A stretch of 64,000 nt of DNA from JAPPHA01 sp964291635 (GTDB lineage Bacteria > Pseudomonadota > Alphaproteobacteria > Rhodobacterales > Rhodobacteraceae): NCBI GenBank assembly GCA_964291635.2, contig OZ219890.1, positions 1 through 64,000 on the forward strand. The letters run 5' to 3'. Numbering within the stretch: the stretch's first letter is position 1; each line of letters opens with the position of its first letter. Made by a program: the position numbers and the translations under genes. Below the pieces are notes generated by a model that saw nothing but the letters and a program-made list of their open reading frames with translations, ran no database searches and was not told where the DNA came from. Shown in pieces: positions 26,829-36,296 of this stretch.

Positions 26829-27548
26829 TCATGCCGATTTCGATCCAAGATAGGCGCGCTGGATAACGTCATCCTCGCCGATGTCGCCGGGGGCTCCGCT
26901 GAAAGCCACGCTGCCTTGATCCAACAGGTAGAAGTGATTCGCGACCTGCAGCGCCTTGTGGGCATTCTGTTCGACAAGCACGATGGAAACGCCTTCCGCG
27001 TTGAGCTGGCGAATGATTGAGAACACCTCGGAAACGACCAGGGGTGCAAGTCCGAGGGACGGTTCGTCCATCATGAGGATTTTCGGCCGCGACATCAGCG
27101 CCCTGGCAACGGCCAGCATTTGCTGTTCTCCGCCGGACAGTGTTCCCGCTGCCTGTTCCCGAAGTCTCTCGAGGGCGGGAAACCGCACATACGCCTTGTC
27201 GATATCCTCGAGAACCGCCGGACGGTCGCGCGCCAACCGGTGATATGCGCCAGCCCTGAGGTTCTCCTCGACCGACATGGAAGGAAAGACCAGCCGGTTC
27301 TCGGGGACGAGGGCGATGCCATGCGCAAGGGCGCGCGGCGCAGACGTTCCGGTGATCTCCGTACCATTGACCGAAATCGACCCCGACCGTGGCTTGAGGA
27401 TGCCGGCAATGGAATACATCAGGGTCGTCTTTCCCGCCCCGTTGGGGCCGAGGATGCAGGTGATCTCTCCCTGTTTCGCTGACAGCGTCACGCCCTTCAA
27501 CGCTTCGATCGCGCCATAGGCCGTCACGAGATCCCGGACTTCGAGCAT
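26829..27548 (-). CDS. livF: LIV-type ABC transporter ATPase LivF, copy 2
   Basis: A 239-residue ATPase with Walker A GPNGAGKT, signature LSGGEQQMLAVARAL, Walker B ILMMDEPSLGL and VEQNAHKAL, all intact. It is only moderately similar to LivF1, so the two sets are not a recent tandem duplication. It starts 10 bases after the livG2 stop. Confidence 0.9.
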   Translation of the reverse strand: MLEVRDLVTAYGAIEALKGVTLSAKQGEITCILGPNGAGKTTLMYSIAGILKPRSGSISVNGTEITGTSAPRALAHGIALVPENRLVFPSMSVEENLRAGAYHRLARDRPAVLEDIDKAYVRFPALERLREQAAGTLSGGEQQMLAVARALMSRPKILMMDEPSLGLAPLVVSEVFSIIRQLNAEGVSIVLVEQNAHKALQVANHFYLLDQGSVAFSGAPGDIGEDDVIQRAYLGSKSA

Positions 27549-27557
27549 GGTCTTCTC

Positions 27558-28313
27558 CTAGGCCGGTTCGGAGTCCGGCGAACCGAGATAGGCTTCCCGT
27601 ACCGCCATGTTGTCCTGGATTTCTCCGGGGTACCGAGGGCAATCAGCTCGCCGAAGTTCAGGACCGCAATCCGATCGGTCACGCCCATGACCAGTTCCAT
27701 GACATGTTCGACGAGCAGCACCGTGATGCCCTCTTGCCTGAGGGCAAGGATACGTTGCCTGAGGTCTTCCACTTCCCCGCGGTTCATTCCCGCCGCCGGT
27801 TCGTCGAGAAGAATGAGGTTCGGCCGGGCCGCGACGGCGCGGGCCAAGCTCGAGGCGGCGCTGCTCTCCGAACGCAAGGTTTTTCGCGAGGTCGTTCGCC
27901 CGGCCCGAAAGGTCTGCAAAATCCAGGATTTCTTCAATGGCTTCACGGGTCCTGGCAGAGCTGCCGAACCAGTTCCTGATGAACCCGGCTTCCTTGCCCG
28001 GTGCGTCCCGCCGCGCGATCCAGACGTTTTGCCATACCGTGAGCTCGCCAAAGAGACGGATATTCTGGAACGTCCGGCTGATGCCGGCATTCAGGCGCCT
28101 GTGCGGCGGCAACCTGTCCAGGTCCCGCCCGTCAAAAGTGACCTTGCCGCGGGTTGCGGACAACACGCCGCAGATCAGGTTCACGGTCGTACTCTTGCCC
28201 GAGCCGTTGGGGCCGATGAGGCCAAAGATCTCTCCCCGATCGACTTCCAGGGACAGGCCGTCAACCGCGCGAATGCCATCGAAGTGCTTCGAAAGGTCAT
28301 CCAGTTTCAGCAT
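27558..28313 (-). pseudogene. livG: LIV-type ABC transporter ATPase LivG, copy 2, with two cancelling frameshifts
   Basis: The frame is open for 251 codons, but residues of about 157-232 are nonsense. The correct protein (ARAVAARPNLILLDEPAAGM then IAVLNFGELIALGTPEE) lies in another frame between roughly 27632 and 27850. An extra T in the GAGCTTGGC stretch (near 27848) shifts out and a missing G in GAGAAATCC (near 27632) shifts back, restoring the true C-terminus VREAYLGS. Walker A (GPNGSGKS) and signature (LAFGEQRRLEL) are in the first part; Walker B is only in the shifted part. As written the subunit is inactive; two cancelling errors in the sequence seem more likely. Confidence 0.8.
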
Positions 28314-29235
28314 GACCGTCCCCGCCGGGTTTTCTTCCGAGTCCCAATGCCTGCCGGACCCGCAAGACGGCCGATCCGTCGAGCAGGCCCGCCGGCCTGA
28401 CGTTCATCGCGACGATGATGAGAAGACCGAAGAGAATGTTTCGCCAATCCCCCATGAACCGCATGCCCTCGATCAGTACGCCCTGGACGAAGATCACGGC
28501 AATCAGTGTTCCGAAGACGCTCGAAAGGCCGCCCAGGATCGGGTAGGCCACGGCGAAGGTCGCGAGCAGGACCGAAAAGGTCAGGTGGTCCACATACGTG
28601 GCGCTGTGCGCGTAGAGTCCGCCGGCGAGACCTGCGATGATCCCGCCACCGGTCATGGCGGCAACCTTCACCGCAACGATGTTGACTCCCGAACTCTGCG
28701 CCGCCAGCTCGTCCTCTCCCACCGCGCGAAGTGTCGCGCCAACACGTACGCGATCGAGCCACCACAACAGTGCCATGACGATGATGACAAAGACCCAGAT
28801 GAAGAGAACGACGTCCAGGGTGTCCCAGCCGTTTGCGGCGTAGAAACGGATCTCGCGGAAACCCTGCGTCGAGTCGGGGCCCACTTCGACACCGTTCACC
28901 ATGACCCTCCAGTTCAGGTTGAAGAAGAACAGGCGGACGATCTCGCTGAACGCGATCGTGGCAACCACCAGCATCAGGCCCTTGACCCGCAAGGCCGGGA
29001 ATCCGACCAGGAAGGCGAAAAAACCGCCGACGAGTGCACCGATGAACAGGCCGGGGACGATGTGATACTCGAAAATCACCGTCAGGATGCCCGAAACATA
29101 GGCACCGATGGCAAAGAACCCGACCTGGGCCAGGCTGAGTTGGCCCGTCAACAACAGGATGTAGGCCGACAACCCGAGAAGCGTGTGAATTCCGATGGTC
29201 TGGAGAAGGCCGAAATAGAATGCCATGGCCTTCAA
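28297..29235 (-). CDS. livM: LIV-type ABC transporter permease LivM, copy 2
   Basis: A 312-residue permease with the LivM hallmark LAQVGFFAIGAYVSGI near residue 40 and RVKGLMLVVATIAFSEIVRL near 85. The coupling loop SSGVNIVAVKVAAM is near 185 and GGLSSVFGTLIAVIF near 240. Its end overlaps the livG2 start by 17 bases and its start overlaps the livH2 stop by 4. Intact and membrane-spanning throughout. Confidence 0.9.
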   Translation of the reverse strand: MKAMAFYFGLLQTIGIHTLLGLSAYILLLTGQLSLAQVGFFAIGAYVSGILTVIFEYHIVPGLFIGALVGGFFAFLVGFPALRVKGLMLVVATIAFSEIVRLFFFNLNWRVMVNGVEVGPDSTQGFREIRFYAANGWDTLDVVLFIWVFVIIVMALLWWLDRVRVGATLRAVGEDELAAQSSGVNIVAVKVAAMTGGGIIAGLAGGLYAHSATYVDHLTFSVLLATFAVAYPILGGLSSVFGTLIAVIFVQGVLIEGMRFMGDWRNILFGLLIIVAMNVRPAGLLDGSAVLRVRQALGLGRKPGGDGHAETG

Positions 29236-30119
29236 TCCCTGTCGATCACCGTGCCGAAAATGCCGCCCGGCCTGAAGACAAGGAAGACAAAGAGCAGGAG
29301 GAACACGTAGATGTCTCTCTGGTTCACCCCATACAGCAGGAGGAAGAGGTTCTCGAATCCACCCACTGCGAATCCGGCGATAATGGCGCCCGGAATGCTG
29401 CCCAGGCCGCCGATCACGGTGACAATCAGTCCCTTGACGGTAATCGGGATCGTCAGCAACGGTGAGATCACGCCAACCGCGGCGGCGGCCATGCAGCCCG
29501 CCAGGCCGCCGAGCACACCCGTCACCACGAAGGTGATCGCGTTCGTGCGGTGCCCGGCAATGCCGCAGAGTTCCGCCGCGACGGGTTGCTGGGAGACGGC
29601 GCGTGTCGCCAGTCCCAGCCGGGTGCGGAACAGCACGTACATGAGGATCGCCATCGCGATCAGGCTGGTCGCCAGGACAAAGATCAGGTCGCCCCTGAAG
29701 CCGTATTCGCCGAACTCCAGGTAGATGTCGTCCAAGACCGCGGGGAAAGACAACGGCGAACCCGCGGTCGCGTGAATGACGATCTCGTCGATGAAAAAGA
29801 GTGCCCCGATCGAGGCCATGAGCGGCGCCAGCATGTTCGTCGTCGGCATGTACCGAAAGCAGGTCACGTAAACGGCAAACCCGATGACTCCGCTGGCGAT
29901 CGGGCCAAGGAAGAACGCCAGTACGGACGGCAACCCCGTAAGCGTGATCATGGCGAGGCCAACGTAGGCACCCGCGATCGCCGAGGCCGCGTAGGCCAGG
30001 TTCAACTTGTGCATGGCGCCGAAGATGAGCGTGAAGCCCAGACCGATCATCGCATAGGTAGACCCGAAAAGCAGTCCATCGATAACGGCTTGCGCGACGT
30101 CAATGAATTCAATGCCCAC
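29232..30119 (-). CDS. livH: LIV-type ABC transporter permease LivH, copy 2
   Basis: A 295-residue permease. GSTYAMIGLGFTLIFGAMHK is at residues 18-37, the coupling region AGHRTNAITFVVTGVLGGL near 198, and GGLGSIPGAIIAGFAVGGFE near 240. It pairs with LivM2. It is the first transport gene after the binding protein, separated by 123 bases that contain a strong hairpin. Intact. Confidence 0.9.
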   Translation of the reverse strand: MGIEFIDVAQAVIDGLLFGSTYAMIGLGFTLIFGAMHKLNLAYAASAIAGAYVGLAMITLTGLPSVLAFFLGPIASGVIGFAVYVTCFRYMPTTNMLAPLMASIGALFFIDEIVIHATAGSPLSFPAVLDDIYLEFGEYGFRGDLIFVLATSLIAMAILMYVLFRTRLGLATRAVSQQPVAAELCGIAGHRTNAITFVVTGVLGGLAGCMAAAAVGVISPLLTIPITVKGLIVTVIGGLGSIPGAIIAGFAVGGFENLFLLLYGVNQRDIYVFLLLFVFLVFRPGGIFGTVIDRD

Positions 30120-30204
30120 GGATTCGGTCCTTCCGGGTCAGCGCATGAGAACACCGGGTCAGCACTGGTGTCCGTACCCATCCATAACATGAAATGCGCG
30201 GATT

Positions 30205-30234
30205 GTGGCGGTCAGATCTGTGTCTGACCGCCAC
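30205..30234. terminator. Perfect 12-bp stem hairpin between binding-protein gene and livH2
   Basis: GTGGCGGTCAGA at 30205-30216 pairs with TCTGACCGCCAC at 30223-30234 around a six-base loop. It lies 9 bases beyond the binding-protein stop in the minus-strand transcript. No T-run follows it. Such a stem can stabilise the mRNA of an abundant binding protein or partly terminate transcription before the permease genes. This would explain unequal expression inside the operon (inference). Confidence 0.7.
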
Positions 30235-30242
30235 GAGGTCGT

Positions 30243-31514
30243 CTACTGCGTGGCGCGAGGATCGTGAATCACGGCCCACTTGCCTTCCGTGGCTTGCACG
30301 AAGACGTAGGGCTTGAGCGCTTCGCCTTCGTCCTGCACCCGTTGCACATCACCGATCAGCCCTTCGGTCATCTCCAGCATCTCGAGACCGTCACGAATTT
30401 TCCTGCGATCAGCTTCGAGCGTCTCGGGCGTGTTACCGACACCGACACTCTCGATCACCCGCTTGATGATCATGACATTCTCCCAGGCGGCCGCACTGTG
30501 CAGATCGGCATCGCCGCCGTTTTCGTTGGCGAGCATCGCGACCTTTTCCGCTGCCGGTGTAATTGGCGCGAAACTCGTCGGGATGATCATGCCCTCTGCC
30601 GCATCGGCGCAACCCTTCATGACTTCGGCGCTGGACGAACTCGTGAGTCCGATCAGAAGCTTGGGTTCTGCACGGCGCCTCTTCAGTTCCTTGAGCATTC
30701 CGCATGTCGTGAAGGGATGGGACGAGATTATGTAGATATCCGCACCGGACTTCTTGAACGCGCGCGCCTGCACCGAAAAGTTCGTGTCCGCCATCAGCCA
30801 GTTGGATGAACTGGCCAGAACTTCCGTGCTGCCAGAGCCAAGGTCGCCGGTCACGCCCTCGATTTCACCAGTCGCCCAGTCAAAGCCGTGGCGTTTCGAA
30901 GCCTGTACGATGACCTTGGAGTAGGTGCCGTTTGAGTGGCCCTGGTCGGTTTCCGTTCCCCCGTAGATCGTCTTCAGGTCAGGGTAGGTCTTTGCCACCC
31001 AGGCGAAGAGCTTGTCGTACATGTCCGGTTCGTTCGGCGTGTTGCGAAAGGTCCATTGGCTGATCTTGGCCAATCCGTTGCGCACCGCCGTATCGGTCAG
31101 GATCGGGAATTGCAGGCCCGTGTCGGTGTCATCTCCGGCAGTTTTCTGGAAGATGCCGAACATCGCCGCCGCGGCGCCGGAACAGGTCGGGCCGATGCCG
31201 ATCAGCGCCGATGTTTCCGAGGCGACCTTGCGCGCGACCGAAATCGCCTGCTCGGCATTGCACGCGGAGTCGTAGTAGATGTACTCGAGCCCGGCCTTGC
31301 TTCCGTCGGCCAGCATGATTCCGCCGGAATCGTTGACCTCCTTGACGGCGGCCTTGAGAACGGCCTCGGAATTCACGCCGAACGACCGCAACGGCCCCGA
31401 CTTGGCGCCCCAGCCGGCGATGAGGACGGTCTCCTCGGCGAGGGACGGCGAGACCAGGGCCGCAAGTGCCGCGGCCATGACCGCGGGCCTCAGGGTGAGT
31501 TTCAGGTTGATCAT
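30243..31514 (-). CDS. Periplasmic substrate-binding protein of the LIV-type transporter
   Basis: A 423-residue protein with a signal peptide (LRPAVMAAALAALVSPSLAE, cleavage near residue 26). The type 1 periplasmic-binding fold is indicated by LKAAVKEVNDSGGIMLADGS, LIGIGPTCSGAAAAM and YIISSHPFTTCGMLKELKRR. Cysteines around 84, 110 and 273 may form disulfides. It is the only binding protein for two permease/ATPase sets and probably delivers an amino acid or amide-like ligand; the ligand is not predictable. The GAGGAGA ribosome site at 31520-31530 fits the ATG. First gene of the ten-gene operon. Confidence 0.88.
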   Translation of the reverse strand: MINLKLTLRPAVMAAALAALVSPSLAEETVLIAGWGAKSGPLRSFGVNSEAVLKAAVKEVNDSGGIMLADGSKAGLEYIYYDSACNAEQAISVARKVASETSALIGIGPTCSGAAAAMFGIFQKTAGDDTDTGLQFPILTDTAVRNGLAKISQWTFRNTPNEPDMYDKLFAWVAKTYPDLKTIYGGTETDQGHSNGTYSKVIVQASKRHGFDWATGEIEGVTGDLGSGSTEVLASSSNWLMADTNFSVQARAFKKSGADIYIISSHPFTTCGMLKELKRRRAEPKLLIGLTSSSSAEVMKGCADAAEGMIIPTSFAPITPAAEKVAMLANENGGDADLHSAAAWENVMIIKRVIESVGVGNTPETLEADRRKIRDGLEMLEMTEGLIGDVQRVQDEGEALKPYVFVQATEGKWAVIHDPRATQ

Positions 31515-32108
31515 TTTTGTCTCCTCTTCAGGTCATGGTTCTCGGTGAAGATCCTTCATCCGGGTTCGCGTTCCACCCCTGGTTGGGGCCGGATCAGGAT
31601 ATTCTCTTGTCGTCTGATCCGTTTTCGTTGACAAGGCAGACCATTTCTTCCCGTGCCGGTGCCTGATTGCCGTGCATTCAACAGGTGGGCATTGGCCGAT
31701 ACTCGCCAGAGCTGTAGGCTGATGTCATCGGTCTGGCCGCCACGGATCCGAGCCTTTGGAGCGGGTGTTGTTTCCTTGTTCCAAAGCGCCCATGAATCAT
31801 CCGGTTCCGATCAATCCGAGAGAATCACGATCTCCACACGGGGACGGGCGCTTTCAAACTTCCGACATACCGGTGACACCCCGGTGCCACTGCATCTCCG
31901 CGGCGCTCCAGGTTCGCCCCGGTACGTGCAGGAAACGTTCGACTTTCCACGGAACTGCATCCAGGTCCGACCGTTCGCCCGATTCCATGAACTCAGGCCG
32001 CCCGGCGCAACCGCGTTCCAACGATCCGTACATTGTCGCTTCAAGGCCTCCTTTTGACCGGGAGACTTCAAATCGCTCCTGGTTCTTGCCCGCCAACAGG
32101 ACCGACAC
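31515..32108. other. Intergenic region between the LIV operon and the divergent GntR gene
   Basis: About 590 bases without a supported gene. Only the proximal part upstream of the binding-protein gene carries recognisable signals (a ribosome site near 31525). No clear -35/-10 pair for the LIV operon is visible to me. Confidence 0.35.
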
Positions 32109-32164
32109 TTGACAGTTGTCATGTAATTGCAATATTTGTCAAGCAAATCAATGAATATTGCAAT
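32109..32164 (+). promoter_or_regulatory. Promoter with overlapping palindromes upstream of the GntR gene
   Basis: A consensus -35 TTGACA (32109-32114) is followed after 17 bases by ATATTT (32132-32137). The perfect palindrome TGACAGTTGTCA (32110-32121) overlaps the -35. A second symmetric pair, ATTGCAATATT at 32126-32136 and AATATTGCAAT at 32154-32164, covers the -10 and start region. GntR regulators often bind such sites and repress themselves. Because the LIV operon diverges from here, the same site could control both (inference). Confidence 0.55.
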
Positions 32165-32304
32165 GCTCCTCGTTTTGCCTTGCACAAAGAGGTGAATTGC
32201 ATGAAGTTCGGGCATGCTTCCCTACCGGGGAACAGCGCACGTGTCCCATAGAACGGAAAGGGGCCGATCCATCCGACGCCCCATTTTGGGTCCATAGAGA
32301 AAAC

Positions 32305-33063
32305 ATGCAATTGAAATACGAACCCGTCGTGACGCAGAGCGTTGCCAATCAGATCGCGGAACAAATCCGGCGTGCCATCACCAACGGCACCCTTGAAAGC
32401 CGATGACAAGCTGCCAACGGAAGCGGAACTGGCCCGTCAGTTCGACGTTTCCCGTCCGACCATACGCGAGGCCCTGAAACGACTCGCCGCGAAGAGCCTC
32501 ATCCGCTCCCGGCGCGGTCCTGCCGGGGGAACCTTCGTGCAGGTCCCAAGTGCCGAAGACATGTCACGGGACCTGATGTCTTCCGTCGCCCTCATGGTCA
32601 GCCTGGGCGTTTTCGACCTGACGGAAATCGCCGAGGCACGCCACGAGCTCGAACTCGTGTGCATACGTCTTGCGGTCAAGCGCAGAAGTGGTGCCGAACT
32701 GGACCGTATGGCGGCAGAGATCGAGCTGCAGAAGGACGAAGCGCAGATCAGACGAGGAGTTTTGCGCATCGGATGTCCGCTTTCATCGCGCCCTCGTCGA
32801 CGCGACACACAACCCGGTCATGCAATTCCAGATGTTTACGGTGATCGAGGCGTCTGCAGCCTGTCGAGAACATGGTGATCTTCCGCTTTCGGGAGCGGGA
32901 GAAGATCATCGAGCAACACGAGAAGATCTGGCGTGCACTTCGCGACCAGGACCTTGCCGAGGCCGAGAATGCCATAGATGAACAGATGGTCTACCTGCGC
33001 AAGAGCTTTGCACAGGCCCAGGAGTGGCGGCGAAACCGCGACGCTGCGCGCAACGCAGGCTAA
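32305..33063 (+). pseudogene. GntR/FadR-family regulator with three frameshifts
   Basis: Joined across three breaks, the sequence makes a normal FadR-type regulator. It starts KYEPVVTQSVANQIAEQIRR; the winged helix reads LPTEAELARQFDVSRPTIRE; the helical ligand domain is VFDLTEIAEARHELELVCIR, then SDVRFHRALVDATHNPVMQF, then VIFRFREREKIIEQHEKIWR. Breaks lie near 32392, 32745 and 32850, and each is repaired by removing one base. The gene is divergent from the LIV operon and probably regulates it. The clean in-frame quality between breaks argues for recent inactivation or sequence error. Confidence 0.75.
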
Positions 33064-33242
33064 CGCCACGATCTTCCGGGGCGCCCGGACTCGGACTGCG
33101 GCGCCCGGCAGACCTTTTGCGGTCTTGACACGTTTCGCGGATTTCCATTTGAAATGTTGGCGGTCGATCGAACCAATTGACCTGCCGCAACCGACGGCCA
33201 TCTTCCTGACCAACGCTTCTTCCTTACGCATGAGTTCGACAC

Positions 33243-34850
33243 ATGAAACTGCCGAAATTGCTTCCGCTAGCCTTCGCCATCCTCGTCGCAAGCCTTTCTT
33301 CAGGTACGTCGGTCGACGCGCATGCCGCACAAGGCGCCCAGAACCCACTGCCGCTATTTCAACGTTTCCTGGTTCAGCATTTGTTGCTGTTGGGCCGCAG
33401 TTTTCTCGATTTCACTTATGAGCACCTCACCATTGAACCTGGAACCAACACGGTAGTCCTTTCCGGTCTCAGGTTCTTTCCACCCATCGACCTGGAGCAG
33501 GATCTGGAATGCGAAATCTCGATCGACCAGATAGTTGTTGACGGCACCTATGGCCTCGACGGGATATCGGTCGGCTGGGAAATGATGGACGCGCGGGTTC
33601 CGGGTACCTGCTTCGGACCTGAAGCGCGGGACGTCATGACGAGTACGGGTTACGAGAACGTCCTGTTCGACGTCGCTTCGATAGACATCGCCTATTCATT
33701 GCCTGATTCTTCCGCAGAGATCGTCTTGCGGTTGACCGTCCGGGATGCCGTGGATTTGAGCCTTGACGCAGAGTTCGACTATCTTTGGTTCACCCAACCT
33801 GCAATCGGACTATTCGACGACCCGTACCTGTTGGGGATGGTCAACCAAGCCGAGTTCACGGTTGAGGACATCGGCCTTGCGAGACGCATCGAACCGACCT
33901 CCCCGTCGCAAACAGGTTTCAGCGGGTCGGACTTCCCGCGGATGCTGCAATCGGCGGTCCTTCAGGTGCTGGAAATTGACGAGTCGCAACCGTTATCCGA
34001 GGCGGAGCAGGCATTCGTCGGGGAACTGTCGGCAGGTGTCTCGGCATTCTGGGAAAACCAGGAACCGCTTGTCGTCACCGTGAACCCTGTCGACTATTTG
34101 TATTCCGACAACATTTTCCTGGCAAACGAGGGTGATCGTCTCGGTTTCATTCGCCCGAGAATATCGAATGTCCCGTCGGCACTGCGATCGATTGTCCTTC
34201 CGGCTGACATGGCCGCGGCGCTGTCTGACGCCGCCAGCCTCGACGACGTCACGCGGATGAAGATCGGGGCCGCCTTGTTGACGGGAGACGGTGCACCACG
34301 GTCGATCGAAGCAGGCGCCAGGCTCCTGTTGCCGGTCGCAATGAACTGGTCGGGAGAGGCAGCCACGATCCTTGCCAGGGCATATCAGTCGGTTGGACGG
34401 AATGAAGACGCCTACGAGATGGCGCTGATCGCTGTGGCATCGGGCGACCGGAGCGCCCTTGTTGTCGCCGACGAACTCGAACAGAGCATACCTCTCGTCG
34501 AGATCATGGCCATGCAGGACGAGGTGATCGATCACTGGCCCGGGACGGCCAGTTTCGAGGCATTGATCGACGCGGCGGTAGCGGAAGGCGATGTCCGTGC
34601 GATCGCGAGGAATGCTCATGCCGCCTCGGCCGGACGCGACATGCCGCGGTCTTTCAGCACCGCCTACATGCTGGCGACGTTGGCTGCCGCGGCGGGCGAC
34701 CTCAGCGCCGCCAAGTTGCGGGATCGGCTGGACCGCCGATTGGGAGGAGATGTTGACTGGCGGTCAGCGGCCAGTGAAGCATCGGACGCGGCGATGGCCC
34801 TCTGGATCGATGGCGGAATGGGAGCCACAATAGCCGGCCGTATCCCGTAG
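33243..34850 (+). CDS. Exported protein of unknown function with C-terminal helical repeats
   Basis: A 535-residue protein with a signal peptide (KLLPLAFAILVASLSSGTSV, cleavage near residue 28). Residues 60-240 are beta-rich with acidic loops, and two cysteines at about 90 and 121 could pair. The C-terminal third (about 335-520) is helical with alanine-rich repeats resembling TPR/Sel1 units (AARLLLPVAMNWSGEAATIL, RAYQSVGRNEDAYEMALIAV). I do not recognise the family. No neighbour shares its strand closely, so its role cannot be inferred. The ATG follows a weak ribosome site. Confidence 0.65.
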   Translation: MKLPKLLPLAFAILVASLSSGTSVDAHAAQGAQNPLPLFQRFLVQHLLLLGRSFLDFTYEHLTIEPGTNTVVLSGLRFFPPIDLEQDLECEISIDQIVVDGTYGLDGISVGWEMMDARVPGTCFGPEARDVMTSTGYENVLFDVASIDIAYSLPDSSAEIVLRLTVRDAVDLSLDAEFDYLWFTQPAIGLFDDPYLLGMVNQAEFTVEDIGLARRIEPTSPSQTGFSGSDFPRMLQSAVLQVLEIDESQPLSEAEQAFVGELSAGVSAFWENQEPLVVTVNPVDYLYSDNIFLANEGDRLGFIRPRISNVPSALRSIVLPADMAAALSDAASLDDVTRMKIGAALLTGDGAPRSIEAGARLLLPVAMNWSGEAATILARAYQSVGRNEDAYEMALIAVASGDRSALVVADELEQSIPLVEIMAMQDEVIDHWPGTASFEALIDAAVAEGDVRAIARNAHAASAGRDMPRSFSTAYMLATLAAAAGDLSAAKLRDRLDRRLGGDVDWRSAASEASDAAMALWIDGGMGATIAGRIP

Positions 34851-35648
34851 GGTTACGCAACGAGCCTCTGCTCCGAATTCCCGGAGGACATGCCTTTCAA
34901 TGCGCGTGATCGACGATCTCACACGTTCGCAACGCCAGGTCATGGGCACCCGGGTTTTTGAAACGATCGCGTATGTGACTGGAAGCCTGGCCTGCAACGG
35001 TCGGTGCGCGTCAACGGGAATGGATGAATCGCGCCTGGTGAAGGGGATCGGATTCGAGCCTGCAAGGATGGCGCTCTTCGGGACCGCGAGAAGGCGCCCC
35101 GAACTCGAAGCCATGCCCAGGCAACCATGCAAGGAAGACCGGGTCGTCGTCGCCGGGTTGGATCGCACCCTCAGCCCGACACGGACGCAGGATGGACGGG
35201 AAGCTGCCCAGGTCCCCGGTGTTGAGATCGGACGACCTTCGAAGCTTCGAGACGATCAGGAATAGCGCGCCCGGGAACCGGTCCAAAACAGCCAGTCAAT
35301 CGTCAATCGCTGCTGTCTGAAGGACATTCAACGTCCACGCCGCGACAATCTTTGGGTGCATCAACTTGTTTCGGTCCTCATGAAAGGGATTAACGTCGAT
35401 AACTTGACAGTGCACCACGCTGCCGGTTTTTTTGATCAGACTCCCAAATTTTTTCCCTACTCCTGTCGGCCCTGCCATCGTCACGAGAGAGAGAGAGAGA
35501 GTGCCTTCGAGCCGATATGGCCCTCCACTTCCCTGCGTGTTTTCCGAAAGGGATTCACATGTCGGCCGGTGCTATACGGAGCACATGGATGACCTTGGCT
35601 CAAGGTCGAGACAATCGAAATCCAATGAGAGGCATGGAGTAGAAACCG
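34851..35648. other. Gene-free stretch with a GA-rich simple repeat
   Basis: About 800 bases without a supported gene. A minus-strand frame at 35296-35484 (62 codons, ending VAAWTLNVLQTAAIDD) has protein-like composition and might be a gene fragment, but I cannot match it to anything. A GA dinucleotide tract (about nine units) lies near 35482-35500. The composition otherwise resembles eroded coding DNA. Confidence 0.35.
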
Positions 35649-36182
35649 ATGCTCTCAATACTTGTGGCCACCGCCTTCGCGGCGAGCTGGTGCCCGGACA
35701 AAATGACTTTCGCGGAGTTCTCCTTTACCCTGGAGAACGGCAAGACAGTGTCGATCTGCGAGAACGCCGATTCGTCGGACCTGACGTACTTCTACGGTGT
35801 CCTCGGAAAGTCCCCGGAGCTGGAATACCGTGGTCCACTACGTGGAACGATCGAAGGGATCAGCGGGTACGATCACGACCTCGCCGGGCTCGGTAGGTTC
35901 GGGTTCAGTGGGCCATGGGTGGATGTGGATGTATCTCGGAAGGCGGTAGCGGCGGCGGCGGCGGCACGGGATACCAGGGGCTTTTTCCTGGTCATGAGCG
36001 TAGGCTGCTGCGGCGGTGAGGAGACAGCATTGCTGTTCAGAAGCGGAGGATGGGAATACGCTGTGCGCATAGGCTACAGCCGCAACGTCAACCCCGACGT
36101 CGCATCTGAAATCGGCGACTATTCCGAATGGAAGCTGATCACCCTGATCTCGCCGGACGGGCAGAACCATACCATCCGCTAG
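35649..36182 (+). CDS. Small exported protein of unknown function
   Basis: A 177-residue protein with a short hydrophobic start (LSILVATAFAASWC), possibly a signal peptide. The body is beta-rich (FAEFSFTLENGKTVSICENA) with several cysteines, including SVGCCGGEE near residue 120. A run of alanines (AVAAAAAARDTRG, near 100-110) comes from a GCG-repeat tract at 35951-35965 that could vary in length. It ends five bases before one of the element repeats (36187). Family not recognised. Confidence 0.55.
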   Translation: MLSILVATAFAASWCPDKMTFAEFSFTLENGKTVSICENADSSDLTYFYGVLGKSPELEYRGPLRGTIEGISGYDHDLAGLGRFGFSGPWVDVDVSRKAVAAAAAARDTRGFFLVMSVGCCGGEETALLFRSGGWEYAVRIGYSRNVNPDVASEIGDYSEWKLITLISPDGQNHTIR

Positions 36183-36190
36183 CCGAGGTG

Positions 36191-36296
36191 GCCGAAAAGG
36201 ACCGAGGCTGCACATACGGACATCTTGATGAACACACGGTGAACAAATCGCGGGATCCATGACGTTTACGGGGCAGGATCTCCCCGGATTGCTCTC
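36191..36296 (+). repeat. About 100-bp dispersed inverted repeat, copy R
   Basis: Begins GCCGAAAAGGACCGAGGCTG and contains GGACATCTTGATGAACACACGG and TGACGTTTACGGGGC. It matches, in inverted orientation, the segment 43577-43676 (copy Q) over about 100 bases, and more weakly the segment at 42754-42800 (copy P). Orientation is that of a left end with the element to its right. Copies R and Q bracket about 7.5 kb that includes the Septu-like genes. Confidence 0.75.

Noticed and set aside
24731..26866. A 711-codon plus-strand open frame opposite livG1, livM1 and livH1
   Set aside because: It is antisense to three intact transporter genes, has low-complexity acidic/His-rich translation and no domain; high GC makes long antisense frames likely.
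28297..29310. Long plus-strand open frames opposite livM2 and livH2
   Set aside because: Antisense shadows of membrane permeases with the LivM/LivH hallmarks.
34900..35265. A 121-codon plus-strand open frame after the exported protein
   Set aside because: No ribosome site, no domain and a competing minus-strand frame; treated as non-coding.
35481..35500. Possible CRISPR-like repetition
   Set aside because: It is a simple GA dinucleotide tract. No array of spaced repeats, and no cas gene, is seen anywhere in the window.
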